From: a virus
Length of the DNA stretch: 42,317 bases
Virus record (IMG/VR): IMGVR_UViG_3300017782_000046
Location: 1-42,317 of that record
Strand: one strand, 5' to 3'
Shown: positions 1-7,744 of the stretch, in pieces
Position numbering within the stretch: position 1 is the stretch's first letter
Layout of the letters: each line of letters starts with the position of its first letter
Program-made: the position numbers and the translations under genes
Notes under the pieces: generated by a model
Told to the model about the DNA's origin: nothing
The model's input: the letters and a program-made list of their open reading frames with translations, nothing else
Database searches by the model: none

Positions 1-5
1 AGCAT

Positions 6-545
6 TCATACTTCGTTCCCCCAACTATCCCAACCTTCTCTCTTCTGTCTTGCAAAGAGTTCAATGTATGGACCGTTTAATAAGTTTTCAATATGTGTAT
101 ACATTATATCTGGTTTCTTACTATGTCGTTCTCTTTGTGATACGACTAATTGTGGTACTGATTTAGATTTTCTTTTAGGTTTACCTTTAGTTGCAAGTAA
201 ACACATTTCAGGATTACCTCTAGTCCAATATCCTAAACCTGTAAAGAAACCTAGTTTATTCTTATTTGTTTTTGCCCAAGTAAATCCTACCGTCTTATAC
301 TGAAAACCCCAGGCGTCTATTACATCAAATGCTAAATCTAAACTATGGTCAACAACCCACATCAATAAAGTACAATTGTCATCTGCAATATCTTTTACTG
401 GTAAGTCTGTTATATCTTTAAGTTCTAAAGTCTGATAGTGTTGACTAGGATTTCTGTCATCACCTTTCGGACTAAACGATTTAAAAGACCACGGTGGGTC
501 TGCATAGATTACACTATACTTTTTTTTCGGTAAGTTTATACTCAA
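6..545 (-). CDS. MT-A70-type N6-adenine methyltransferase
   Basis: This protein probably transfers a methyl group from S-adenosylmethionine to the N6 of adenine in DNA or RNA. The sequence shows the catalytic DPPW motif at residues 16-19 (YADPPWSFK), followed by the aromatic-rich core typical of the MT-A70 family (LLMWVVDH, GFTWAKTNK, GYWTRGNPEMCLLATKG) and the late ELFARQKREGWDSWGNEV segment. The length, 179 residues, fits compact phage members. The start is a TTG that overlaps the upstream acetyltransferase by 32 bases; no earlier or later ATG would keep DPPW near the N-terminus. The stop TGA overlaps a further ATG at position 9, so another gene probably begins at the left edge. Likely roles are protecting phage DNA from restriction or marking transcripts; the target cannot be read from sequence. 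Confidence 0.9.
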   Translation of the reverse strand: MSINLPKKKYSVIYADPPWSFKSFSPKGDDRNPSQHYQTLELKDITDLPVKDIADDNCTLLMWVVDHSLDLAFDVIDAWGFQYKTVGFTWAKTNKNKLGFFTGLGYWTRGNPEMCLLATKGKPKRKSKSVPQLVVSQRERHSKKPDIMYTHIENLLNGPYIELFARQKREGWDSWGNEV

Positions 546-1011
546 AATTTTGCGTCTCTTTGTTAATTAATATTTGTTTTGCACCATTACGAATATGAAA
601 GTGTGTTGCCATAGGTGTAAGAGGTGATAATGTTACCACTCTTTCAATGTGATTTGCTTTTGCATATTCTAATACCTTATTAATAATCTCTTTACCTGCA
701 CCTCGTTTACGAGACCATACCGTGTATGCAATAGCATTTCGTTTCTCGTTCTTTAGGTCTGCAAGTTCAGACATCATATCTAATTCTTTTACACTTGTAG
801 GAATATCATTTGTAAACGCAATACAAATAATGCCTTCAATCTCTTCATTATATTTTAAACCAAATATCTTTCTACCTTTAGTAATACGCCAACCTAATGT
901 TAGTTCAGGTCTTACTGGATCCTCTGATACATCAATGTCATCTAACTCTACTAGTTCAGTTCCATTAACCCATCTAAAAAAATCATCTGTCTTATCTTTA
1001 AAAAATTTCAT
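514..1011 (-). CDS. GNAT-family N-acetyltransferase
   Basis: A 165-residue protein with a GNAT-like acetyl-CoA binding segment: a beta strand (NAIAYTVWS), then the loop RKRGAGKEI (residues 101-109, matching R/Q-x-x-G-x-G/A), then a helix (IINKVLEYAKANHIERV). A later strand and loop (MATHFHIRNGAKQI) resembles the end of the fold. GNAT enzymes acetylate small molecules or proteins; the substrate here is unknown. The gene follows the 45-residue membrane ORF by two bases and overlaps the MT-A70 methyltransferase gene, so the three are probably co-transcribed with DNA polymerase upstream. The N-terminal 40 residues are acidic and do not match the core fold. Confidence 0.72.
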   Translation of the reverse strand: MKFFKDKTDDFFRWVNGTELVELDDIDVSEDPVRPELTLGWRITKGRKIFGLKYNEEIEGIICIAFTNDIPTSVKELDMMSELADLKNEKRNAIAYTVWSRKRGAGKEIINKVLEYAKANHIERVVTLSPLTPMATHFHIRNGAKQILINKETQNFEYKLTEKKV

Positions 1012-1013
1012 CT

Positions 1014-1151
1014 TTAACTCATAGTTGCTATTTTAATTAATATACAAGATAACAAAAACGCTGGTGTTGTAATTCTTGTATATGCTATTGTTCTTCCAAG
1101 ATTGTAACCAATCAATAAACATAACCATATCGTAAATAAATCGTATGGCAT
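1014..1151 (-). CDS. small membrane protein, 45 aa
   Basis: This short reading frame starts at an ATG that shares one base with the TAA stop of DNA polymerase (TAATG), the commonest junction type in this genome, and ends two bases before the acetyltransferase start. The product (beginning MPYDLFTIWLCLLIGYNLGR and ending CILIKIATMS) has two hydrophobic stretches separated by a short polar segment, so it could be a membrane protein or hairpin. I recognise no family. The tight fit between neighbours and the lack of other coding potential in the gap support it being real. Confidence 0.55.
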   Translation of the reverse strand: MPYDLFTIWLCLLIGYNLGRTIAYTRITTPAFLLSCILIKIATMS

Positions 1152-3643
1152 TATCCGAAAAATTGTTCCAAACTTGCTTGTGGTTCAGCGTGCCAACCTA
1201 TCGCACCAAGAATAAATCTCATTGGGTCTAGGAATGTTTTTTCAAACTGCACCTCGTAATCTATATAGTCTTGCAACTTAAACTCTCTAGGTAATGTGGA
1301 CAAATAAGCACACACATTAAACTTGAAAGGATTAGGTTCTTTCAACAATATAAATTTGATTTTATCACCTTCTTGTATCAACGGATACCTTTGGTCTAAA
1401 TTCTGATTTTTCAAATGCCAATTATAAATCAAACTACCTTTGATATGAATAGGTGTACCTTTGATGAATATATCACTTGAAGATGAGTACTTTCTCAAAT
1501 TATTACAACTTCTAGGAAATGCAATTTGTTCAGGTTCGTACTTCTTATAAATTTCTTTGAAATCTGAAATGTAATTATGCAATGCGTCTTCATCTTTATT
1601 CATAATCAATCTGATTGCTTCTTTAATTGCAACACGACAAACTTCTGGTGTTGAAGATTTTACTGCTTCAATACCCATAATCTTTAGTTTAGGTTCTTCA
1701 AAACGGAAACCTTCTTCATCTAGCACATTCAACATATATCTTTTCTTGGCAGTCCAGATACCTTTGTCTGCGATAACTTCTCGTTTCATAACCATCTTCT
1801 GTTGAAACGCATTTGTATAACCTGCGACTTCTTCAAAACACTTTTCAATAAATGGTTCAATCTTACCTTTTGCAACCTTATCAACAAAGTTTAGTTTCTG
1901 TTCTTTAGTTTTATCTTTACAAAACTTATCTACTAATTTGTCTAGGCACAAATAGATACTATCAGTATCAGAAGCAACAATATAATCAATCTTATCTTTT
2001 GTTTGTAATATATCATTTACATATTTGTTGACTTGTTGTTCAACATACTGAATAATAAACTGACCAGCAGTTGTAATTGCTGACGCTTGATTGACATTGT
2101 AAAATCTAAAATACTGATTACCGATTGCACCATAAGCACTATTCAATGAAATCTTTTTTGCCCATTGAATATTATGACAACGAGATATTTCTTTCTCATA
2201 GATTGGGTCTTTTGTTTTTTGAAATTCTTTCTTTGCCTGAAATTCTAATTGTTTGTAATGTACTCTATCATTATACATACCTTCCATAATCTTCGGTAAG
2301 AAACCTTGACTATCTGTTTTAAACATTGCACCGTTAGGTGTAATAGTTGCACCTTGTGTTTGTAAATGTGTAAGAGGTGTAGCGTGTTTTAATAACTTGT
2401 CTACAGATATACCATTAGGTTTAACACCAATCATCTTTTCAGGACTAATATTATATTGCATAATCAAATGAGGATATAGTGAGTTAATATCAAACGATAC
2501 AATCCATTTATGTTGACCAACTTGTGGTGTCTTAACATATGCACCGACATATTTCTCTTCTTTAATATTATCAGTACGAGGAGGAATATGTACATTGTCT
2601 TTTAATAGATGATTGTAAATTAATGTATCCCAAAGTCTAACTTCTGAAAACACATCTGTATAATTGACTTTTGCCTCATAGGCCATAGTCATAATCAATT
2701 CAATCAATCTTAACTTATCTTCTAGTTTATCAACGAGTTCAACATCTTTAATATTGTACTCAACGAAAGATTGAAAATCATTCTTATACCACTCTCTAAA
2801 AGTTTCATATGGATTATTATCTTTACCATCACCACCTAATTCTACCTTTGCGATATAATCAAGTTTATAACTTTCTTGTCTAGTCGGAATAAATTTTATG
2901 TACAAGTCTAGGTAATCTAAATTAGATATACCTGTAATCTTAAATATTGTTTGTTGTCTACCTCTAACGGTTAGTTTCTCTTCTTCAATCAAACCCCAAG
3001 GCGATAGTTTATTAATAACTTTATCACCTACAAGTCTTTTAGTTCTATTACATAGATATGGTATATCAAAAAATTTAGTATTCCAACCTGTAATAACATC
3101 AGGATAATTCTTCATCCAGAATTTGAAAAACTCCATTAACAATTGTTTTTCATTAGCACATTCTACATAGGTAACATTATCTTGTTTGACAAGAAATGGT
3201 TTAGTACCCCAAGTAATAATTTGTTTGTTAGATTGATTTTTAATTGTAAGACAAATAATTTCTTCTGTCGGATTTTCTACATCAGGAAAACCACCTTCAG
3301 CAGTTGTTTCAATATCAATTGTAAAGATTTTAATTAAACTTTTATCAAACTCAATTTGTTTTGGATATTCTTTACTGATATATTGAAAGTGCCATCTATC
3401 ATTACCATATAGTGGACTATTAGAAGTTGCATAACTTCTTTTAAATTCTCTTGCTTTTGAAATACTTTCAAAGGTAATAGGTTTTAGATTGTTGCCTTGT
3501 AAAGTTTTATGATTAGTTTCTTCTTGTGTTTGTGCATACATTGTAGGTCTAAAAGAAACCTTTTCTTTAAACTCTTGTCCGTCGTATATACCACGAACCA
3601 ACAATTTACCTCTATGTTCAACTACATCTTTATAAAAATTCAC
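1151..3643 (-). CDS. 43: DNA polymerase, family B (T4 gp43)
   Basis: The replicative polymerase with proofreading exonuclease. Exonuclease motifs are present in order: Exo I FTIDIETTAEGG (D110, E112), Exo II NTKFFDIPY (N188-D193) and Exo III YNIKDVELVD (Y296, D300). Polymerase motif A is SFDINSLYPHL (D385), motif B is KKISLNSAYGAIGNQYF (around 496-512) and motif C is ASDTDSIY (D559, D561). All catalytic acidic residues are intact. At 830 residues it is somewhat shorter than T4 gp43 (898). The start is GTG, overlapping the ferredoxin stop as TAGTG. It works with the clamp (gp45), clamp loader (gp44/62) and RegA encoded just upstream in the same replication block; the order 45-44-62-regA-43 matches T4, apart from three inserted genes. 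Confidence 0.98.
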   Translation of the reverse strand: MNFYKDVVEHRGKLLVRGIYDGQEFKEKVSFRPTMYAQTQEETNHKTLQGNNLKPITFESISKAREFKRSYATSNSPLYGNDRWHFQYISKEYPKQIEFDKSLIKIFTIDIETTAEGGFPDVENPTEEIICLTIKNQSNKQIITWGTKPFLVKQDNVTYVECANEKQLLMEFFKFWMKNYPDVITGWNTKFFDIPYLCNRTKRLVGDKVINKLSPWGLIEEEKLTVRGRQQTIFKITGISNLDYLDLYIKFIPTRQESYKLDYIAKVELGGDGKDNNPYETFREWYKNDFQSFVEYNIKDVELVDKLEDKLRLIELIMTMAYEAKVNYTDVFSEVRLWDTLIYNHLLKDNVHIPPRTDNIKEEKYVGAYVKTPQVGQHKWIVSFDINSLYPHLIMQYNISPEKMIGVKPNGISVDKLLKHATPLTHLQTQGATITPNGAMFKTDSQGFLPKIMEGMYNDRVHYKQLEFQAKKEFQKTKDPIYEKEISRCHNIQWAKKISLNSAYGAIGNQYFRFYNVNQASAITTAGQFIIQYVEQQVNKYVNDILQTKDKIDYIVASDTDSIYLCLDKLVDKFCKDKTKEQKLNFVDKVAKGKIEPFIEKCFEEVAGYTNAFQQKMVMKREVIADKGIWTAKKRYMLNVLDEEGFRFEEPKLKIMGIEAVKSSTPEVCRVAIKEAIRLIMNKDEDALHNYISDFKEIYKKYEPEQIAFPRSCNNLRKYSSSSDIFIKGTPIHIKGSLIYNWHLKNQNLDQRYPLIQEGDKIKFILLKEPNPFKFNVCAYLSTLPREFKLQDYIDYEVQFEKTFLDPMRFILGAIGWHAEPQASLEQFFG

Positions 3644-4008
3644 TACACACTCTCCATACTTCTCAAATATATTTTCAAATTGTTATGTTTCTTTTCTAAC
3701 ATAACATTACAACCTAGTCTGGAATACATTCTATCATATTCCATATTCATTTCTAATATCTCATTTTCTAAACTATTATACTCTACTCTTCCTACTTTGT
3801 CAATATCCTCTCGTATATTAATATGACAAGTACCACAAGCAGTACACCCACCACAATCGCCTGGTACTTCATCAATCGTAGGTTCGGCAAATGTTCTTGC
3901 CGCCTCCATAATTGTATAACCTGTAGGTACTATAACTTGTTGTGTCTTGCCGTTCTTACTTATGAAGTTAATAGTTATAGTATCCTTTGTTTGGATACTA
4001 TCACTCAT
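3643..4008 (-). CDS. [2Fe-2S] ferredoxin, adrenodoxin type
   Basis: A 121-residue plant/adrenodoxin-fold ferredoxin. The cluster-binding cysteines lie in GDCGGCTACGTCHINI plus a fourth cysteine in RLGCNVML near the C-terminus, the C-x5-C-x2-C...C spacing of [2Fe-2S] ferredoxins; the extra cysteine (CGGC) is unusual. The N-terminal half (ITINFISKNGKTQQVIVPTGYTIMEAA) matches the ubiquitin-like beta-grasp of the family, and CHINI/RLGCNV look more like the Isc/adrenodoxin branch than photosynthetic PetF. It would carry electrons for a reductive or oxygenase reaction, possibly the AlkB-like enzyme encoded elsewhere in the window, though that pairing is inference. It overlaps DNA polymerase by one base and starts one base from the Sm-like gene stop. 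Confidence 0.9.
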   Translation of the reverse strand: MSDSIQTKDTITINFISKNGKTQQVIVPTGYTIMEAARTFAEPTIDEVPGDCGGCTACGTCHINIREDIDKVGRVEYNSLENEILEMNMEYDRMYSRLGCNVMLEKKHNNLKIYLRSMESV

Positions 4009-4307
4009 TAAGTTATTAAACCTGGTCCAGTTAAAATTTTAGAAACTGATTGTTCATATGACGCAAGTAAATCCTGTTTAGGTTCTACTACCGTTATAAT
4101 CTTATCATCTTTAAATTTTATTTCTTCTGTTTCTGCATACGGAATGTATGTGAACATACCAAATTTAATTGCTTCGCCTGGTTTAGGCGCTGATGTTGGA
4201 TAAATGATGTAAGGTTTTTTAACAACTACTTCACCATTGCCTTGACTGAAATCGCCAATTATATCTTCACCTGTAATTATTCGTACTATCTTTATATTTT
4301 TTTGCAT
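4008..4307 (-). CDS. Sm-like small protein, paralogue A
   Basis: A 99-residue protein starting KNIKIVRIITGEDIIGDF. It aligns by eye with the 152-residue product at 23815-24273: KIVRIITGEDIIGDF against KIVKIMNGTDIVCHIP, and DDKIITVVEPKQDLLASYEQ against KDKILTITNASAEMIKSYTQ. The pattern (strand, Gly-x-Asp/Glu turn, strand, KP motif, later strand pair, C-terminal helix) resembles Sm/LSm proteins, and I recall Sm-like proteins of this type from cyanophage-like marine sequences. If correct it may be an RNA-binding ring protein. The start has a good ribosome site (GGAGATATT before ATG) and its own consensus promoter immediately upstream. Function not established. Confidence 0.65.
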   Translation of the reverse strand: MQKNIKIVRIITGEDIIGDFSQGNGEVVVKKPYIIYPTSAPKPGEAIKFGMFTYIPYAETEEIKFKDDKIITVVEPKQDLLASYEQSVSKILTGPGLIT

Positions 4308-4316
4308 AATATCTCC

Positions 4317-4345
4317 ATTATATATTAGTTGTTAGTCTTTGTCAA
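4317..4345 (-). promoter_or_regulatory. sigma-70-type promoter for the Sm-like/ferredoxin/polymerase run
   Basis: TTGACA (4340-4345), a 17-base spacer, then TATAAT (4317-4322), all on the minus strand, a perfect consensus. The -35 lies inside the last codons of the ATP-grasp gene. The surrounding sequence is nearly identical to the gp45 promoter at 8429-8457: CTATTGACAAAGA and ATATATAATG are shared. This lets the polymerase segment be transcribed independently of the clamp-loader genes. Confidence 0.85.
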
Positions 4346-5825
4346 TAGGTGGTAATCGTTTTGATAAAACAAATGTTCTATTAGGATTAACAGACGCATT
4401 GAATAATCTGATTACTTCTCTATTTAGTAATACATCTGAACCAGACCTTGGTCGTTGGTCAAGTCCAAATTCTATATCAGGATATGTGAAACCGTTAAAG
4501 GTAAGTGGTAATTGAATTGTTGTTCTAGTTTCTGATGGTTCTTCACCTTCTGCATTAGCACGAAAGACTTTACTCTCCCCGTACTTCGGTGCTGAATATG
4601 TCTTACCATTATACTTCCAGGTTACCTTTTTACCTTCTACTTTAATATTTTCAGCGTGCATTGAACAAGCGTGAGCACCGTTACCAGTATCCATTTTTGC
4701 TCTCATCTTACCGATGTCGCCTACTTCTATTGTTTCTAACCAACCTACTTCTGAAATAGATTGTCTGTCCCAATTCTTTCTTTCTGATAACCATTTAATT
4801 AAGTTAGTTACCAGTTTATCTCCTTTGATTGCACCACTATTTTCTGGATCCGAATAGAAGTCTTTATAAACATATCCTTCGTATTCTGCACCAGTACCAG
4901 GTGAACCATTGACTTCTAATACATAAGGTTTTCCTTTGTGTATAATGTGGTCAACTCCACATAGATACGCCTTGGACGCCCTGCTGGCTCGTAGTATGAT
5001 GTCTATTTCCTCGTCTTTCAACTTATAAGGAACAGCGTCAGCACCTCTATGTGTATTAGTTCTAAAATCGTCTGAGCCTTGAATTCTTTTTGTACTTGCA
5101 AAGATTTTATTATCTACTACAAATGTTCTAATGTCAAAATCACTTGGCATAAATTCTTGTATCAATAGTTCAGCACCGTGTTTCCATAGTGCCTGAATAG
5201 TAGATACTAGTCCGTCATAACTATCTACCTTTACAACACCGATACCTTGTGTACCAGTTAATGACTTTAAGATTACAGGAAACTTATCTACACCACCAAT
5301 TAATTCTAATGCGTCATCTATATTTTTTTCGTTAGATATAAATGCTGTTTTAGGTGTTGGTATACCAAACTTCTCAAATAGTAAAGCAGAAGTAAGTTTG
5401 TTATTACAAGTTAACATTGCGTTTCTTGTATTACACATAAATGAACCAGAGTTTTGAAAAGCAGAAACGATTGATAAACCACTTTCATCTTCTACAGAAC
5501 CTGCTCTAGTAATACAAACGGTATCTTTACCTATAAATGTATATTCAGTATCTTTACCATCAAAATTATAAACGGTTAAAGTATTTTTTTCTTCGTCTTT
5601 ACCTGTGATAATAGCGTGTCTAGTTTCAATAACTATACACTTAATCTTTAATTTTTCGCAAGCGTCATTGATTAACTTAACCGTCAGTTCTTTACTTTCC
5701 TTACCACCAACTTTTCTCTTCTTCAAGTCAGGATTAGTTTTAGTAATTACTGCAATTGTGATTGGTTTGTTTTCTCTATCTAAAGTTTGTTCAGATAAGA
5801 AATCGGTAAAGTTTTGTACTTGCAT
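4332..5825 (-). CDS. ATP-grasp ligase (RimK-like) fused to a retropepsin-like protease domain
   Basis: A 497-residue two-domain protein. Residues about 140-345 look like a RimK-type ATP-grasp ligase: FPVILKSLTGTQGIGVVKV (nucleotide-binding loop, 191-197), ELLIQEFMPSDFDIRTFVV, and LEVNGSPGTGAEYEG (metal-binding end, 303-310). Residues about 360-490 resemble the RimB/PF05618 family, called 'ATP-dependent zinc protease' but related to retropepsins: GWLETIEVGDIGKMRAKMDTG with the aspartic DTG at 379-381, then HACSMHAENI and a distal SGSDVLLNREVI. RimK adds glutamates to ribosomal protein S6 and RimB homologues are thought to trim them, so the fusion could both add and remove amino-acid tags on a host protein; that is inference. 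It starts at a TAATG overlap with regA and has an AAGGT ribosome site. Confidence 0.82.
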   Translation of the reverse strand: MQVQNFTDFLSEQTLDRENKPITIAVITKTNPDLKKRKVGGKESKELTVKLINDACEKLKIKCIVIETRHAIITGKDEEKNTLTVYNFDGKDTEYTFIGKDTVCITRAGSVEDESGLSIVSAFQNSGSFMCNTRNAMLTCNNKLTSALLFEKFGIPTPKTAFISNEKNIDDALELIGGVDKFPVILKSLTGTQGIGVVKVDSYDGLVSTIQALWKHGAELLIQEFMPSDFDIRTFVVDNKIFASTKRIQGSDDFRTNTHRGADAVPYKLKDEEIDIILRASRASKAYLCGVDHIIHKGKPYVLEVNGSPGTGAEYEGYVYKDFYSDPENSGAIKGDKLVTNLIKWLSERKNWDRQSISEVGWLETIEVGDIGKMRAKMDTGNGAHACSMHAENIKVEGKKVTWKYNGKTYSAPKYGESKVFRANAEGEEPSETRTTIQLPLTFNGFTYPDIEFGLDQRPRSGSDVLLNREVIRLFNASVNPNRTFVLSKRLPPIDKD

Positions 5826-6274
5826 TATTGACCTTCATTTGAAACTGCTTTATCTTCTGTTTTTTCATCTAACTTTTTACCAATATTATATTTGGCAGAT
5901 AGATTCCACTCTTTCTTTTCTTTGAAAGGTAGTACTTTGATTTGTGATAAAGGTGCTTTGGTTGTAGCGTCCTCTGGTTTCACTATAGTTATTAAGTTCC
6001 AGTCAGTAAGTAATACTGCAATAGTATTTCTTCTCTGGATATCATTGTCGGTCAAGGTTGCTTTCTTACCATCAAGGGCAAATAATTCTTTGAAGTGTAC
6101 AATATAGTACTTACCTTGTTTGTGTAGTATGTGGCAACTTTGAAATAGTGTTTTGTCTTTACGACTAGCAACACCAATTCTTGTTAGTGTTTCTCTTACT
6201 TTTAGGAAATCGTCAGGCTGCTTGATTGTAACCTCTAGCATATCTTCCGGTGACCATTTTACATTGTCTGTCAT
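5825..6274 (-). CDS. regA: RegA translational repressor
   Basis: RegA binds the ribosome-binding regions of many early phage mRNAs and turns off their translation. The first 110 residues match T4 RegA closely: LEVTIKQPDDFLKVRETLTRIG, KDKTLFQSCHILHKQGKYYIVHFKELFALDG, DIQRRNTIAVLLTDWNLITIV, and the end FKEKKEWNLSAKYNIGKK. A roughly 25-residue Lys/Glu-rich tail extends beyond the T4 protein. It sits between gp62 and the ATP-grasp gene, in the same place as in T4 (between 62 and 43). Its ATG overlaps the gp62 stop (ATGA). Confidence 0.97.
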   Translation of the reverse strand: MTDNVKWSPEDMLEVTIKQPDDFLKVRETLTRIGVASRKDKTLFQSCHILHKQGKYYIVHFKELFALDGKKATLTDNDIQRRNTIAVLLTDWNLITIVKPEDATTKAPLSQIKVLPFKEKKEWNLSAKYNIGKKLDEKTEDKAVSNEGQ

Positions 6275-6666
6275 TTTCTTTTTCTCCCACCCTTATTTAA
6301 GGATTTTTTTATATGTTCAATATCGTTTTTAGTCAATATGCTTAGAGCGGTTTTAGCTTTCTCATTACTATAGCCATAATACTCTTTTACATAGTCTAAA
6401 TCTTTAAGCTTTTCTGCTTTCATCCATTTCGCAAAACGCTTTTTCTTTCTTACTATATTTAGTAAAAAATGATATTGCATATTATTGGGAAGAAAATGAT
6501 ACCCATTCATTTCGTTGGCAGCGATTAAGGTATCATAATGATAAGATAAACACTTGTTTACTATAAACGCAGGATACTTCTTTTCCCAAGTCAAGTCTTC
6601 GGTGTTCATCACATCCTGTTTAGTAAAGTTAATACTATTCAGGTATTCTTTGAGTTCGTAAGCCAT
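6271..6666 (-). CDS. 62: clamp loader small subunit (T4 gp62)
   Basis: The 131-residue product is short for T4 gp62 (187) but matches the compact form found in marine T4-like phages: an N-terminal ELKEYLNSINFTKQDVM, then DLTWEKKYPAFIVNKCLSYHYDTLIAANEMN, and a basic helical C-terminus ending KKSLNKGGRKRK. Its place, overlapping gp44 by one base upstream and regA downstream, is the conserved T4 order. With four gp44 subunits it forms the loader that opens and places the gp45 ring. Confidence 0.9.
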   Translation of the reverse strand: MAYELKEYLNSINFTKQDVMNTEDLTWEKKYPAFIVNKCLSYHYDTLIAANEMNGYHFLPNNMQYHFLLNIVRKKKRFAKWMKAEKLKDLDYVKEYYGYSNEKAKTALSILTKNDIEHIKKSLNKGGRKRK

Positions 6667-7610
6667 TATTTAAACTTACAATTTGCCATTATCTCGGTAA
6701 GACAAGCGACCATATTGATTTCTTGGTCTGCGACAAAAGCCGCCTTGTACTGATAACCAGCGATAACTAAAACTGCCTGTGGTATAGATTTAGGATCAAG
6801 TGCTTTCTGCAATACTTCGTATATATTACGGAACATACTTGTAGGTTCTTTATCTATGTTTTGAATAACCCACTTTCGCATATCATTAAATCGTTTTTCT
6901 TTTAATGTAGCGACTAGTTCTTTGTTATTTGCTTCAGATAATGTAAATAAAATACCACTATCAATCTTACCTCTTACAGAATATCTTTGAAGTTCATTGA
7001 TAGTCCGTCTGAAATCAGGAAAGTATTTAATAATAAGTTCTGCCAAAACTTTCTTATCAAAAGGAATAGATTGTTCATCTAATACTTTACCTAATCTAAT
7101 CATCATAGCGTCAGCACACTTCTTCTTTTGTCCGTTGACAATTTTAAAGTCTACTACCGTACAACGACTATGTAATGGTGGTATGATTTTGTTTTTGAAA
7201 TTACAAGTTAGAATAAATCTACAATTGTTATGGAATTCTTCCATAAATGCTCTCATTGCAGGTTGTACAGAATCAGCATTTGTATAATCTGCTTCATCTA
7301 TAATAACTACTTTATGATTAGCGTCTTCTGTTAAAGACACCGTACTTGCAAAGTTCTTAATTTTAGTTCTTAATGTATCAATTTGTCTACCTTCATCTGA
7401 ACCATTGATGATAAGATAATCACATTTTAACTCTTCACATAAGGCACGAGCAACCGTTGTCTTACCTGTACCTGCTGTACCTGATAAGAGTAGATTTGGT
7501 ATCTCGCCTTGTTTTAAAAAGTTTTGAAAAGTTGATTTTATATCTTCTGGTAAGATACACTCTTCAATTTTCTTCGGTCGGTATTTCTCAACCCACAAAA
7601 AGTCTGCCAT
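6666..7610 (-). CDS. 44: clamp loader AAA+ ATPase subunit (T4 gp44)
   Basis: A 314-residue AAA+ ATPase of the RFC/DnaX type. It starts DFLWVEKYRPKKIEECILPE (RFC box II), has Walker A SGTAGTGKTT (43-52), Walker B VVIIDEADY (101-109), sensor 1 RFILTCNF and the SRC arginine finger at 148-150, then helical collar segments. It uses ATP to load the gp45 sliding clamp on primer-template DNA. A ribosome site GGAGAA lies before the ATG, and a 38-residue membrane ORF fills the gap from gp45. Confidence 0.98.
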   Translation of the reverse strand: MADFLWVEKYRPKKIEECILPEDIKSTFQNFLKQGEIPNLLLSGTAGTGKTTVARALCEELKCDYLIINGSDEGRQIDTLRTKIKNFASTVSLTEDANHKVVIIDEADYTNADSVQPAMRAFMEEFHNNCRFILTCNFKNKIIPPLHSRCTVVDFKIVNGQKKKCADAMMIRLGKVLDEQSIPFDKKVLAELIIKYFPDFRRTINELQRYSVRGKIDSGILFTLSEANNKELVATLKEKRFNDMRKWVIQNIDKEPTSMFRNIYEVLQKALDPKSIPQAVLVIAGYQYKAAFVADQEINMVACLTEIMANCKFK

Positions 7611-7627
7611 AATATATTCTCCATAAT

Positions 7628-7744
7628 TTAAATTGTACCTTGTAATAGATTAAGTACAAGTGATAACGCTATCAAAAAGCAAGCGATACCACTTACACCA
7701 ATTACATACTTGATTGCGATTTTAACTTTACTATTAAAATTCAC
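7628..7744 (-). CDS. 38-aa single-span membrane protein between gp45 and gp44
   Basis: A GTG-started frame overlapping the last 11 bases of gp45 in another frame and ending 17 bases before the gp44 start. The product begins MNFNSKVKIAIKYVIGVSG and continues with a strongly hydrophobic run (GIACFLIALSLVLNLL) before the short tail QGTI. A basic N-terminus followed by one hydrophobic segment suggests an inner-membrane peptide. I recognise no family. Without it, the 123 bases between two essential replication genes would be empty, which is unusual for this compact genome. Confidence 0.5.
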   Translation of the reverse strand: MNFNSKVKIAIKYVIGVSGIACFLIALSLVLNLLQGTI

